A stretch of 64,000 nt of DNA from positions 32,952-96,951 of the forward strand of contig JAIPJM010000008.1 of NCBI GenBank assembly GCA_021734255.1, written 5' to 3'. The translations under genes and the position numbers were made by a program. Under the pieces are notes generated by a model, which ran no database searches, was not told the DNA's origin, and saw nothing but the letters and a program-made list of their open reading frames with translations. Origin of the DNA: Fidelibacterota bacterium. GTDB lineage: Bacteria; Fidelibacterota; UBA8477; JABMPR01. Shown in pieces: positions 1-10,117 of the stretch (positions are counted from its first letter, which is position 1; every line of letters starts with the position of its first letter).

Positions 1-2
1 AA

Positions 3-959
3 CCGGTGGGTTCACCCCAGCTGGTTGCCAAGGGGACCTTCGGCGTTAGCGCTGCAACGATCAGAAATGTCCTGCATAATCTTGAATTAAGTGGGTATCT
101 GACCCAACCGCATACATCTGCTGGAAGGATACCGACAGAAAAGGGCTATCGCTATTTTGTGGATCGCCTCATGGAACCGGAAGAACCATCACAGCGGATC
201 ATCAGGGAATATGAATCTGAGATCAGTCAGATGAGTGTTGATCTGGATATGTTGGTAAAAAATACGGCTCATTTTCTTGGTGATGTATCCCACGCACTGG
301 TGCTCATGTCGCGGCCCCATAAGAAAGTTTCCAGAATTCGATCGCTGGCTTTGCATGAGTTTGATAAGGATAAGATCCTACTCATTGTCAATACCAACCT
401 GGACCAGGTAAGAACGGTGGCATTTGAATTCGAGAGTGGTCTTTCGCGTCTCGTTTTGAAAGAGGCCGAGCTGATCCTCAATGACCTTTTTGCAGGTATG
501 GATATGCTGGATATTCAAAAGCTGGTAAATAAGGATGGAATGGGTAAGGCCCGTAAAAACCCGCTCATTGATAAAATACTTAACCAGATTGACCACATTC
601 TGGGCCAGATCAGCACAGATTACCAGATCTATGGCGCCCATCAGCTCCTGCATTACCCTGAAATGGCAGACCCACGTATCATGGAGCTTTTACTGGAAGC
701 CCTGGATACCGATCATCTCCAACAGCATTTACCTGTACCACAGCAGGGGAGTATCCCCAGCGTGCTGATCGGCGGTGAGTTAGGCTTAAAACGACTCAAT
801 AATCTCTCCCTGGTCTCTATAGGCTATGAAGGCCAAGACTTCAGAGGAGATATTCATTTCGTTGGGCCAACACGGATGGCATACGAAAAGGTGGTCAGCT
901 TGGCCACTTATAGTGCACATAAAATGAAATCAATCATTCATACGGAATTTGTGAAGTAA
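3..959 (+). CDS. hrcA: Heat-inducible transcription repressor HrcA, 5' truncated by window edge
   Basis: Reading frame is open to the window edge (PVGSPQLVAKGTFGVSAATIRNVLHNLE...GRIPTEKGYRYFVD); HrcA signature; followed by grpE-dnaJ. Confidence 0.95.
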   Translation, partial: PVGSPQLVAKGTFGVSAATIRNVLHNLELSGYLTQPHTSAGRIPTEKGYRYFVDRLMEPEEPSQRIIREYESEISQMSVDLDMLVKNTAHFLGDVSHALVLMSRPHKKVSRIRSLALHEFDKDKILLIVNTNLDQVRTVAFEFESGLSRLVLKEAELILNDLFAGMDMLDIQKLVNKDGMGKARKNPLIDKILNQIDHILGQISTDYQIYGAHQLLHYPEMADPRIMELLLEALDTDHLQQHLPVPQQGSIPSVLIGGELGLKRLNNLSLVSIGYEGQDFRGDIHFVGPTRMAYEKVVSLATYSAHKMKSIIHTEFVK

Positions 960-960
960 T

Positions 961-1548
961 ATGGCAGAAAAAAAGACGAAGCAGACAGCAGCTAAATCCA
1001 AAGCAAAGGCGAAAGCCGGCAAAGCTAAGGAGACTGCAAAAGAAAAAGCCCTGAAAAAGTCAGTTGCCGAGCTCGAGCAAAATATTCAATATCTGGAGCA
1101 GGAACTGGATGATCAGAAAGAGCGTGTAGCCGCAGCTGAAGAAAAGATGCTAAGAGTGGTTGCAGAATACGAGAATGGCAAAAAACGACTGGAGCGAGAA
1201 AAAGAACGGTCACTCTCATTTGCCAAGGATCGTGTACTCGCTGGACTTTTTCCCATTATTGATAATCTGGAACGTTCCGCAAAGTACGAACAGGAACATG
1301 AGGAGGTCGACTCCGACAAACACGGAGTTCACCTGGTATTGGATCAGATCGCCAAGTATCTGAAAGAAACAAACAATATTGAAGCTTTTGACCCCACCGG
1401 TGAACCATTCGATCCTGAAATGCATGAAGCCATGGCTATGCACGAATCTGAGGAGCATGAATCCGGAACCGTACTCGAGGTCTTTGAAAAAGGCTACCGT
1501 GAAGGCGATCGTATTCTGCGTGTTGCCAAAGTGATTGTGAGTCAGTAA
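961..1548 (+). CDS. grpE: Nucleotide exchange factor GrpE
   Basis: Coiled-coil N-terminus plus [15 protein letters not shown] and [18 protein letters not shown] motifs; between hrcA and dnaJ. Confidence 0.96.
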   Translation: MAEKKTKQTAAKSKAKAKAGKAKETAKEKALKKSVAELEQNIQYLEQELDDQKERVAAAEEKMLRVVAEYENGKKRLEREKERSLSFAKDRVLAGLFPIIDNLERSAKYEQEHEEVDSDKHGVHLVLDQIAKYLKETNNIEAFDPTGEPFDPEMHEAMAMHESEEHESGTVLEVFEKGYREGDRILRVAKVIVSQ

Positions 1549-1550
1549 TT

Positions 1551-2702
1551 ATGGCAAAACGAGATTATTACGAAGTTCTGGGTCTTGAGAAGGGTGCTTC
1601 CAAAGACGAGGTAAAGAAGGCGTATCGTAAGATCGCCATGAAATATCACCCAGATAAGAATCCGGGCGATAAAGAAGCTGAAGCACACTTCAAAGAAGCT
1701 GCTGAAGCTTACGCTGTACTCAGCGATGAGCAGAAGAAAGCACAGTACGACCAATTCGGTCATGCACCTGAAGGCGGCATGGGTGGTTTCGGTGGCGGAA
1801 ATCCCTTTGGTGCCGGATTTGGTGTTGATCTCTCTGAAGCACTCAAGATCTTCATGGATGGCTTCGGTGGGGGTGGATTCAGTGATATTTTTGGTGGTGC
1901 CAGCGGTGGGCGTGGCCGGGGAAGATCCCGTGGATCTGACCTGAAAGTGAAATTACCCCTCACTCTGGAGGAAATAGCAAAAGGTGTGACCAAGAAACTC
2001 AAGGTGAAGCGCCAGGAATCTTGTTCAGATTGCTCCGGCACTGGTGCCAGGAGTGGTAGTGATAAGCAAGCCTGTTCTATCTGTCATGGACGGGGAGAGG
2101 TGCAACAGGTGTCTCGATCCATGTTCGGTCAGTTTGTCAATATCCAACCTTGCTCCAATTGTGGGGGTAGTGGTGAGATCATCTCCAATCCCTGTAAAAC
2201 CTGTCACGGTGATGGACGGATTCGAAAAGAATCAGTTATCTCCGCCAAGATACCAGCAGGTGTGCACGCCGGCAATTATATGACATTGAGAGGGGAAGGG
2301 AACGCCGCTCGACAGGGCGGCCCCAGTGGTGACCTCATCGTTCTTATTGATGAAAAGGATCATGACCTGTTCATTCGCGACAACGATAATATCTACATGG
2401 AGATCGTTGTGAACATTGCTCAGGCCGTGATGGGAACAGAGGTGGAAATTCCAACCCTGACAGGAAAAGTGAATTTGAAGATTCCGGCCGGGTCACAGTC
2501 TGGAAAGTTATTACGTCTCCGTGGTAAGGGAATGCCTGTCCTGAACAGTCATATGGTTGGTGATCAACTGGTGAAAGTTCAGATCGATACACCGACAAAA
2601 CCAAGCAAGGAAGAGAAAGAACTGTATAAAAAACTGGATGCATTTTACGCAAAGCAGAAACAGAGTGGCAGTATCTTTAGAAAATTGAAATCCCTGCTAT
2701 GA
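1551..2702 (+). CDS. dnaJ: Molecular chaperone DnaJ
   Basis: J-domain with HPD, G/F-rich region, four CxxCxGxG zinc repeats. Confidence 0.98.
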   Translation: MAKRDYYEVLGLEKGASKDEVKKAYRKIAMKYHPDKNPGDKEAEAHFKEAAEAYAVLSDEQKKAQYDQFGHAPEGGMGGFGGGNPFGAGFGVDLSEALKIFMDGFGGGGFSDIFGGASGGRGRGRSRGSDLKVKLPLTLEEIAKGVTKKLKVKRQESCSDCSGTGARSGSDKQACSICHGRGEVQQVSRSMFGQFVNIQPCSNCGGSGEIISNPCKTCHGDGRIRKESVISAKIPAGVHAGNYMTLRGEGNAARQGGPSGDLIVLIDEKDHDLFIRDNDNIYMEIVVNIAQAVMGTEVEIPTLTGKVNLKIPAGSQSGKLLRLRGKGMPVLNSHMVGDQLVKVQIDTPTKPSKEEKELYKKLDAFYAKQKQSGSIFRKLKSLL

Positions 2703-2715
2703 TGAGGCTTGAAAC

Positions 2716-3174
2716 TTGCTAAATTTTACGCATCAGGAACGCGCTGTCATCTACTTCTTGGTGATCACACTGGGATTAGGCGCTATAATCAAGTTTGTTA
2801 GAGATCGAAAAATGATCGAGGACTTGAGACCAGCGAGGTTCTATAGCGAGGAGCAGCAGTTCAAAGAAATAGCGGAATCTATCAATTCGAATGAAATGAT
2901 AGACGATGATAGGACAGAACCTACCCGGGAACAGTCAGTTACAGGCGATTATCAGTCTGCTGACGGGGGAACGGTACGGGAGACAATAAATATTAATAGT
3001 GCAGGAGTTAGTGAACTTTCTAATTTACCGGGAATAGGTCCCGTCCTAGCGAATAGGATACACACCTATATCGAGGATAATGGTCCATTTAGATCGAAAG
3101 AGGATATTATTCTTGTGAAGGGGATTGGTGAAAAATTATACTCCAGGATTCAGGATTTAGTGACGATAGAGTAA
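2716..3174 (+). CDS. ComEA-like helix-hairpin-helix protein with N-terminal membrane segment
   Basis: ININSAGVSELSNLPGIGPVLANRIHTYIEDNGPFRSKEDIILVKGIGEKLYSRI, ComEA-type tandem HhH. Confidence 0.85.
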   Translation: MLNFTHQERAVIYFLVITLGLGAIIKFVRDRKMIEDLRPARFYSEEQQFKEIAESINSNEMIDDDRTEPTREQSVTGDYQSADGGTVRETININSAGVSELSNLPGIGPVLANRIHTYIEDNGPFRSKEDIILVKGIGEKLYSRIQDLVTIE

Positions 3175-3187
3175 TCGAGGAGGACTC

Positions 3188-5422
3188 GTGAAAAAAGATT
3201 TGTTCGGTAATCACACAATAAACAGCATAGTAATAGTATTCCTGATCATACTATTCATATCTGTTATCTATATTCCCAAGACGATCTGGGACTACGAAGC
3301 TGAACTAAGTGATATAGCCCATTTTCGAATGGAAACAGTGGGTAAAGCAGAGAAACTTCATTATCAGCTGACAAAAACATATACATCTGATCCTGAACAA
3401 TTACTCCTCGTCGTGAATAGTGTGCGAGACAGTCTGCGCGCTGCAGAGGATGATACCAACTACAACTATTATGGTGCGCAGAGTATTCCTGTAGCTGGGA
3501 AGACCATTTCAGTCAATTACACAGATGAATATAAAAAGCTATACGAAGAACTTCACCTGAAGCTCTTTAAGCAGCTCACGCCCAATCACCATATGGATGC
3601 GGAGCTGGTCAATGTATTCCTCGATAGCGTAAAAACCCTGTTTGACGCCGGGAACTACGTAGGTGAACAGACCATGGAGATCGATAGCGTATCACTATCC
3701 TTCACAGTTTCGGACAAATATGATATTCTGTATCAGAACATCAAAACTTCCATGTTCAATGCCTTAACCAGTAGTTATACCAAGTATCCCAATTTTTCAA
3801 ACCCCCTGGTGGACGCTGTCCTGGACAGTATCAACAAAGACCCAGAATTGGACGGTAGGACAGATTTCGCAAATATTTATGACGGATCGGTAAGGATCGA
3901 TTTCATTATTCCCGTTAAATTTGAAGATACAATGGAGAAAACCAGGCTGGAGCTGAAAAAGAACTTCGCAATTGATCCATACGATTCCGCCACTTTTGGT
4001 GATACACTATACACAAGTGCTGTCAATGCATTCATGACCCATTTTGATACCAGCGGTGTGATGCCTGATATGCTCATGATCATGATGGAGGATACCGCAC
4101 TTGGTGTCATGGTGGATATTCCCGTTGAGGTCAAAACACGTGCTATGAAAACTGCCCTCAATAAACGGCGAAACACGCTTTATAAATTGTTGACAGGTTA
4201 TAGCGAACCCAATCCCTTCATTGCTGAACACGTGATCGCTGTCGCCATTGACTCCCTTGCGTCTGAAGGCGTGGGCATAGATTCCTTCTATACAGATATC
4301 GATCTGTCAGATGCAGTATTTAATGTGAACATCCATCCGAATATTCCCACATACTTCAACCAGGTAAGTCTCGAACAAGCCTATTACATGAGCGATGTCA
4401 ATCTGACCGATCTGAACTGGACGGATGCTGCCGTTGAAGTTGTGGAGTATGTTGCGGAGAAATTACGCGGGAAGGGCGAATTCTCAAAATGGCAGATAGT
4501 TGAAGCCGAGGCAGACACCTTCCATGTCAATGTATTCGATGAATTTCTCCGTCGCTATGACAACATGAATATAGAGTTGTACAAAAAGCTGACGGGAGAG
4601 TACACTAACCGCTATGACTATGCCTATGACGTTGTCACTATGGCCGAAGACTCAGCTGCTATCGATTCACTGAATTGGGCAGGTGCGCGGACAATTGATA
4701 TTGCTGCTGACACCATTCTGGTCAATGTCTTTCCGCTCTACCTGTCAGAATATGATACGACATTCCTTATCCCTCGCGATACGGTTGTGCACACCGATGA
4801 CAGTACATTTACCGGTGTCTGGTATAGAAACAAACTGGGCGTTGTTGACCATATAGGATACGACACCCTGGCATTTCTATCAGAAACCGATAATGCACGA
4901 TATCGTTACCACTTTAGTGGAACAGACAGTGTCCAGTCCTTCAATATTCTCGAGAAAACGGATTCGGCCGATGTTGAGGTTGTTTATTTGAACGATGAGA
5001 CCTTCATCATGGTTTACGATCCGGACAGTCTCATGGAAAACCTCTATCGTGTCGCAGACATCTTTGATGTCATGGATTCATTGGTCATTGACTCATTGAA
5101 CGTCGTCTCTGAAGAATTTGTAGTTGGAACCCAGGAGAAATATCTCTTTGCCGAAAAAGACTCTTTTTATGGATGGATCGATACAACCGTGCACAAGAAA
5201 TTTGTGAAGAAAGAATTGTTCAGTCATTATGACTTCGTACCTGAACATGTCGTATGTCCGGTTACCGACCTTCCGTATCGGATAACCATTCGAGATGACA
5301 TTCACCTGACGATCGAATCGCCTATTACGCAACCGATCGAAACCAGAAGATATCTGTTCTTCACGCAGGTTGATTCCTCACACGGAAATATTGAAGATGG
5401 TGAGGCCAGCTGGGCAGAATAA
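3188..5422 (+). CDS. Hypothetical large membrane-anchored protein with degenerate internal repeats
   Basis: 744-aa ORF, N-terminal TM segment, recurrent Y-x-L/F-x-x-L-T...D-S motifs. Confidence 0.75.
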   Translation: MKKDLFGNHTINSIVIVFLIILFISVIYIPKTIWDYEAELSDIAHFRMETVGKAEKLHYQLTKTYTSDPEQLLLVVNSVRDSLRAAEDDTNYNYYGAQSIPVAGKTISVNYTDEYKKLYEELHLKLFKQLTPNHHMDAELVNVFLDSVKTLFDAGNYVGEQTMEIDSVSLSFTVSDKYDILYQNIKTSMFNALTSSYTKYPNFSNPLVDAVLDSINKDPELDGRTDFANIYDGSVRIDFIIPVKFEDTMEKTRLELKKNFAIDPYDSATFGDTLYTSAVNAFMTHFDTSGVMPDMLMIMMEDTALGVMVDIPVEVKTRAMKTALNKRRNTLYKLLTGYSEPNPFIAEHVIAVAIDSLASEGVGIDSFYTDIDLSDAVFNVNIHPNIPTYFNQVSLEQAYYMSDVNLTDLNWTDAAVEVVEYVAEKLRGKGEFSKWQIVEAEADTFHVNVFDEFLRRYDNMNIELYKKLTGEYTNRYDYAYDVVTMAEDSAAIDSLNWAGARTIDIAADTILVNVFPLYLSEYDTTFLIPRDTVVHTDDSTFTGVWYRNKLGVVDHIGYDTLAFLSETDNARYRYHFSGTDSVQSFNILEKTDSADVEVVYLNDETFIMVYDPDSLMENLYRVADIFDVMDSLVIDSLNVVSEEFVVGTQEKYLFAEKDSFYGWIDTTVHKKFVKKELFSHYDFVPEHVVCPVTDLPYRITIRDDIHLTIESPITQPIETRRYLFFTQVDSSHGNIEDGEASWAE

Positions 5423-5445
5423 GATCTGAAAAGGATCAACATTAG

Positions 5446-6387
5446 ATGCTAGCAATTCATATCGCTCGGGACACGATTAAATATGCCCAATTGGTGAACT
5501 TTAAAGGTGCTCCCTTTATCGAGAGCCTGGGCAAGGTTGATCTCGAGGATATTTTGCAGTTCCCTGACACCAGCAACGCCGAGATCACCCGGTCGCTTTC
5601 AGAGAAGATTGTATCAATTCGCAATTCGGCTGAGTTCCCTGATAATGCCACGCACCTTGTTATAGATTCCAGCTGGTTTCCCACCCTTGTACACGCTGTG
5701 GAGGATGAGCTGTCGGAAGCAGACAGGGATAAATATCTGGAATGGCGCTTTACTGAGATGCTGGATTCCACAGCTGACCACTATAAATTTACTCACCAGC
5801 CCCTGGGAACAGGGAATGGTACGACAACCAGCTATCTGTCGGTCGCTATCCCGAATACCTTTAATACCTGGGTTGAGCGAATTACCAGAGCCTCTGAATT
5901 GGCGGTGCAGAATGTTATTATGGACATTCAGGCATTGGGTGAGCTATTGGCAGCCACCGGTAAGCTGGATAGTGAGGGTAATCTTCAAGTTCTACTTGAA
6001 AATCACGTACACGGTATCACCTGCACGGTATTTAGCGACAAAGATTTTATGGCATCTTTCCAGGCCGACCTGGACGATAGTCTGACAGTAACACCTACCG
6101 TGGTGAAAGGGGAGCATGCGCTGATCAAGCGCATCGTAAAAGCTCTCGAACGGGCACTAAGAGGTGAACAGAATCCGGACACAGCACTTTCTAAAATTTA
6201 TTATTTCACATCAAACGGTCGTCAGGTCATGGTAGCCAATCTCGCTGCTTATCCTGACAGCTGCCTGGAATTGGATCTGCTCAACTCCTTTAATTTTAGA
6301 GAGCCAGAATTTCCAAATATTGATGAATATGCGGTCGTTGTAGGAGCACTGAGCCAGGAATTGGGGACAGAATCAAGTGAAAATTGA
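5446..6387 (+). CDS. Hypothetical protein, weakly PilM-like N-terminus
   Basis: 313-aa ORF; MLAIHIARDTIKYAQLVNFKGAPFIESLGKV resembles PilM openings; overlaps next ORF. Confidence 0.6.
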   Translation: MLAIHIARDTIKYAQLVNFKGAPFIESLGKVDLEDILQFPDTSNAEITRSLSEKIVSIRNSAEFPDNATHLVIDSSWFPTLVHAVEDELSEADRDKYLEWRFTEMLDSTADHYKFTHQPLGTGNGTTTSYLSVAIPNTFNTWVERITRASELAVQNVIMDIQALGELLAATGKLDSEGNLQVLLENHVHGITCTVFSDKDFMASFQADLDDSLTVTPTVVKGEHALIKRIVKALERALRGEQNPDTALSKIYYFTSNGRQVMVANLAAYPDSCLELDLLNSFNFREPEFPNIDEYAVVVGALSQELGTESSEN

Positions 6388-7513
6388 TCTTAGAAAAGAT
6401 CGCGGAATCCTTGAGGCACAGATCTTCTCTGGAACCGGAGTGAGTGATTCTGCGCCTGAAACAACATCCGATGATGAACTGATCATTGAGACCCTCAAAC
6501 GCCGTCATGGCGATTCAGGAACCGATGGCAAAACCGAGACAGAAAAAGCTGTTAAAAAACAGGCGAAAAAAGAACGGAATGCCATTCCAATACTGTTGAT
6601 CATTCTCATCCTCACCGTCGCAGGTGGTGGGTATATGTTGAACACCATTGGGGTTCTGAAGCCGGGTCTGAATGTGATCGAGAATTACTGGAGAGACGTC
6701 TTGGGGCTGCCCCTTGTCCATGAGCCTGAATATATAGAGGATGCTGATATTCTTCCCCTTGAGACCCTGGAAGAGTCTCTCATGACTGAAGATCAGTTCA
6801 ATGAACTGATGCCCCTTACTGATGAGCTGGCTGCCCTGGCTGACTCCTTGGCCGCCATACCAGAGGATTCACTTGCCGTAGATAGCTACTTAGATACACA
6901 AGCGGTAAGTCCAGTTAAGGCGAGAAGTGACGCTATCACCACGCCTGCTCAAAATTTACGACCCCTGTCCGAAGATGATATGATCATCTTGAACAATCGA
7001 TCATTGATGCTACTGGTGACAGAGATCGTGCAGAACTATCCCGATGACATGCTCGATGGCCATCTGTATATAAAGCGAGATGCCCTGAACTTGTCAGCTC
7101 CCCGAGGTGGTGCATGGGTTGATAGTCTACAAACCATCATGGATAAATTTGTATTGGGAAGTTTTAAGGCTGATTACAGTTCAGGAAAAGTGCAGATCAG
7201 TAGCAAATTCTCGCTGATCATGGCCAGGGAACCTAATTTTCAGGCCAATGTGCTGGATGGTATTCGTATGCTTGATGTGTTGGCTAATCCATTTAGTGAT
7301 TATCTTGAAGAGATCGTAATTGATCTATCGAAGGGCGTGGACAATAATCCAGCGACATTCACTTTCAAGGGCTCATCTCAGGAAATGCAGTACATTCTTT
7401 CCGCATGGACGGAATCTCGCACCAACTTGCTTCTCAGATCTATTGATATCAAATTCCGTGGTGAAAACTCAATCCTCACCTTTGACGTTATATTTTTCGA
7501 TTATAGACCATGA
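6377..7513 (+). CDS. Hypothetical single-pass membrane protein, PilN-like context
   Basis: 378-aa ORF with one TM segment (IPILLIILILTVAGGGYML); overlaps both neighbours. Confidence 0.65.
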   Translation: MKIDLRKDRGILEAQIFSGTGVSDSAPETTSDDELIIETLKRRHGDSGTDGKTETEKAVKKQAKKERNAIPILLIILILTVAGGGYMLNTIGVLKPGLNVIENYWRDVLGLPLVHEPEYIEDADILPLETLEESLMTEDQFNELMPLTDELAALADSLAAIPEDSLAVDSYLDTQAVSPVKARSDAITTPAQNLRPLSEDDMIILNNRSLMLLVTEIVQNYPDDMLDGHLYIKRDALNLSAPRGGAWVDSLQTIMDKFVLGSFKADYSSGKVQISSKFSLIMAREPNFQANVLDGIRMLDVLANPFSDYLEEIVIDLSKGVDNNPATFTFKGSSQEMQYILSAWTESRTNLLLRSIDIKFRGENSILTFDVIFFDYRP

Positions 7514-8046
7514 CACGGATCATAGCAGGGGAATGGCGCGGTCATTCTCTGCCTAAGCTAAACACAGGTAGCGTAAGACCCACCACCGATCGTGCACGAA
7601 CAGTATTATTCGATACGTTATGGGATGTAAAAGGCCTGAGCGTCCTGGATCTATACAGTGGTACCGGTGCCCTGGGGTTCGAGTCCTTGAGTAGAGGAGC
7701 CGCTGAGCTCATCTCTATTGATCAGGACCGCAGCTATATTGACAAACAGAAGCAATGGATACACCGTTTTGAGAGTCCATTCAAAGGGCTGGTTGGAGAT
7801 GTTGAACAGGTCCTGCGGCGCCTGGAACAGACATTTGATCTGATCTTTGCTGATCCACCCTATGCAGAAGGAATATCAGATGCTGTATTAAGGCTGATCG
7901 AAACGCGGATAGCGCCTGGTGGACGGTTTGTCTACGAGCGTGATAAGGGCAGTGATGAGCCCCTGGATTCTGAAATATTCAGTTTGATGAAAGAAAAAAT
8001 TGTTGCACAAACCAGAATAGAAATATATAAGGCGGAGAGAATATGA
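7510..8046 (+). CDS. rsmD: 16S rRNA (guanine(966)-N(2))-methyltransferase RsmD
   Basis: RIIAGEWRGHSLP, VRPTTDRARTVLFD, DLYSGTGALGFESLSRGA, FADPPY motifs; next to coaD. Confidence 0.95.
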   Translation: MTRIIAGEWRGHSLPKLNTGSVRPTTDRARTVLFDTLWDVKGLSVLDLYSGTGALGFESLSRGAAELISIDQDRSYIDKQKQWIHRFESPFKGLVGDVEQVLRRLEQTFDLIFADPPYAEGISDAVLRLIETRIAPGGRFVYERDKGSDEPLDSEIFSLMKEKIVAQTRIEIYKAERI

Positions 8047-8531
8047 AGAATAGCTTAGCCATATATCCTGGAACCTTTGACCCGATCACACTGGGTCATC
8101 TGGATATTATCGAACGCGCTGTCTCCATCTTTGATGAAGTGGTTGTCTCCGTTGGTCAGAATATTGGCAAACAGCCGCTGTTCACTGTTGATGAACGGAT
8201 TGATATGATCAAGAAGACGACCGCACATATGGATAATGTACGGATAAGCTATTTCGATGGTTTGATCGTTGATTATGCCCGTAAGATAGGTGCAAAGGCC
8301 ATGATAAGGGGCTTACGAGCCATGTCTGACTTTGAATTTGAATTCCAGATGGCTCTTGTTAATCGAACACTTTACCCTGAACTGGTACAGGTATTCCTCA
8401 TGCCGCACGAAGCCTACACCCACTTGAATTCAACCATTGTTCGAGAGGTCTCTAGCTTTGGAGGCGATATTACATCATTCGTCACGCCGCATGTGGCTGA
8501 GGTCCTACATGCCAAGTTTCACAAGGAATAG
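8043..8531 (+). CDS. coaD: Pantetheine-phosphate adenylyltransferase CoaD
   Basis: AIYPGTFDPITLGHLDIIERA, RGLRAMSDFEFEFQMA, NSTIVREV. Confidence 0.97.
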   Translation: MKNSLAIYPGTFDPITLGHLDIIERAVSIFDEVVVSVGQNIGKQPLFTVDERIDMIKKTTAHMDNVRISYFDGLIVDYARKIGAKAMIRGLRAMSDFEFEFQMALVNRTLYPELVQVFLMPHEAYTHLNSTIVREVSSFGGDITSFVTPHVAEVLHAKFHKE

Positions 8532-8550
8532 ATCAGGAAGACACAAAAAG

Positions 8551-8802
8551 ATGCCGACATACGAATATAAATGCTTAAGCTGCGGTCTGAACTTCGAAAC
8601 GTTTCAGAAGATGTCCGATTCACCGCTGGATTCCTGCATTGAATGTAAAGGGAGTGTCCGGAGAGTCGTGACAGGCGGCTCAGGGCTAATTTTTAAGGGC
8701 AGTGGATTCTATATCACAGATTACAATAAGAAAGATCCTGGTAGTAGCAAATCTGAAAAAACCCCAAAGCCAAAGCCTTCGAAATCAGATAAATCCAAAT
8801 AA
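8551..8802 (+). CDS. FmdB family zinc-ribbon protein
   Basis: MPTYEYKCLSCGLNFE...CIECKGSVRRV; start placed at the ATG at 8551 rather than the listed 8437. Confidence 0.9.
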   Translation: MPTYEYKCLSCGLNFETFQKMSDSPLDSCIECKGSVRRVVTGGSGLIFKGSGFYITDYNKKDPGSSKSEKTPKPKPSKSDKSK

Positions 8803-8822
8803 GCCGATATGAAATTCAAGAG

Positions 8823-8851
8823 GAAAAGCCACTGTCACCGGTGGCTTTTTC
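8823..8851 (+). terminator. Rho-independent terminator
   Basis: aaaagccactgtcaccggtggcttttt hairpin with T-run. Confidence 0.8.
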
Positions 8852-8868
8852 ATAAAAATAAGCGTGGT

Positions 8869-10110
8869 TCAGATATTGTAATTATCAGGAATGGTGATAT
8901 TTTTTGCAACGATGATGATACCATCCTTGATGGTAACAAAATCATCGCTGAATTCTGAATGTTGTTCCTTGTTCAGCAATTTTACATTCTTCCCAATACG
9001 TACATTCTTATCCAGGATCACATTATTCATCACAGTATTTTCACCTATCCCTATGGGAATAGTGTCCTGGGAGACATGCTCGAAAAAATCAGCACCCATG
9101 AAGTAGACACGGTCGAATTTCACACCATCCCTGATCACGGCCCTGATGCCAATCACCGAATCCTTGATCTCGGCATTTCCGATCTTACATCCCTCGGAGA
9201 TGATGGAGTGATCGATCTTCGCACCCCGGATCTCACTGCCAGGTAGAAAACGCTGGCGGGTATAAACGGGGTAATCCTCATTATAGAATGTGAATTTGAA
9301 TTTTTCTTCGGTCAGTGCGATATTGGCCTCAAAAAAGGTGCGGATCGTACCGATATCTTCCCAATACCCCTTGAATTGAAAAGCAACAGTTTTGAAATTA
9401 TCGATGGAATAGGGAATCATATTCTTACCGAAATCATCACCCTCGGTCTTCAGGACTGCCTCTAGCACTTCCTTCTTGAAGATATAGATGCCCATAGACG
9501 CCAGCACCTGTGGTTCACCATCAACCATCTCTGTCAGACTATCAATAACTGACTGCTCCTGAGGCTTTTCGATGAAATCAGCGATTGATCCATCATCATT
9601 AGCCTGGAGAACACCCAACTGGGGGGCCTCTTTTACAGGCATGGGATGGACGGCAACTGAAACATCAGCATCATTGTCCAGATGATGTTGAAAGAATTCA
9701 GAGTAGTCCATTTTATATAAATGGTCACCAGCCAGTATCACATAGTGGGACACATCCATGGTGGCAAAGCGTTCCCAATAAGATCGGACAGCATCCGCAG
9801 TGCCCTGGAACCAATCTCTATTCTTTGCTGTCTGTTGTGCGGCAAGAATTTCAATATCTCCCCGAGAATAAATATCAAACTTATAGGTTCGGGATATATG
9901 CCGATGCAAGGATGTAGTATTGAACTGGGTCAGGATATGGATGAGATTGATCCCTGAATTGATGCAATTACTAATGGGAACATCAATAAGCCGATACTTT
10001 CCACCAATATGCACGGCAGGTTTCGCACGGTAGGATGTAAGTGGAGAGAGTCGTTCACCTCGTCCACCACCCAATATGATCGCACCTAATCTGACCTTCC
10101 CCGATTTCAT
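8869..10110 (-). CDS. glgC: Glucose-1-phosphate adenylyltransferase
   Basis: GAIILGGGRGERLSPLTSYRAKPAVHIGGKYRLIDVPISNCINSGI; start at internal ATG 10110 (ORF extends to 10143). Confidence 0.96.
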   Translation of the reverse strand: MKSGKVRLGAIILGGGRGERLSPLTSYRAKPAVHIGGKYRLIDVPISNCINSGINLIHILTQFNTTSLHRHISRTYKFDIYSRGDIEILAAQQTAKNRDWFQGTADAVRSYWERFATMDVSHYVILAGDHLYKMDYSEFFQHHLDNDADVSVAVHPMPVKEAPQLGVLQANDDGSIADFIEKPQEQSVIDSLTEMVDGEPQVLASMGIYIFKKEVLEAVLKTEGDDFGKNMIPYSIDNFKTVAFQFKGYWEDIGTIRTFFEANIALTEEKFKFTFYNEDYPVYTRQRFLPGSEIRGAKIDHSIISEGCKIGNAEIKDSVIGIRAVIRDGVKFDRVYFMGADFFEHVSQDTIPIGIGENTVMNNVILDKNVRIGKNVKLLNKEQHSEFSDDFVTIKDGIIIVAKNITIPDNYNI

Positions 10111-10117
10111 GTCTACC

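Noticed and set aside
1760-2041. Antisense ORF within dnaJ, and many similar antisense ORFs over housekeeping genes
   Set aside because: The opposite strand carries clearly recognised conserved proteins; the antisense ORFs lack signals or family features.
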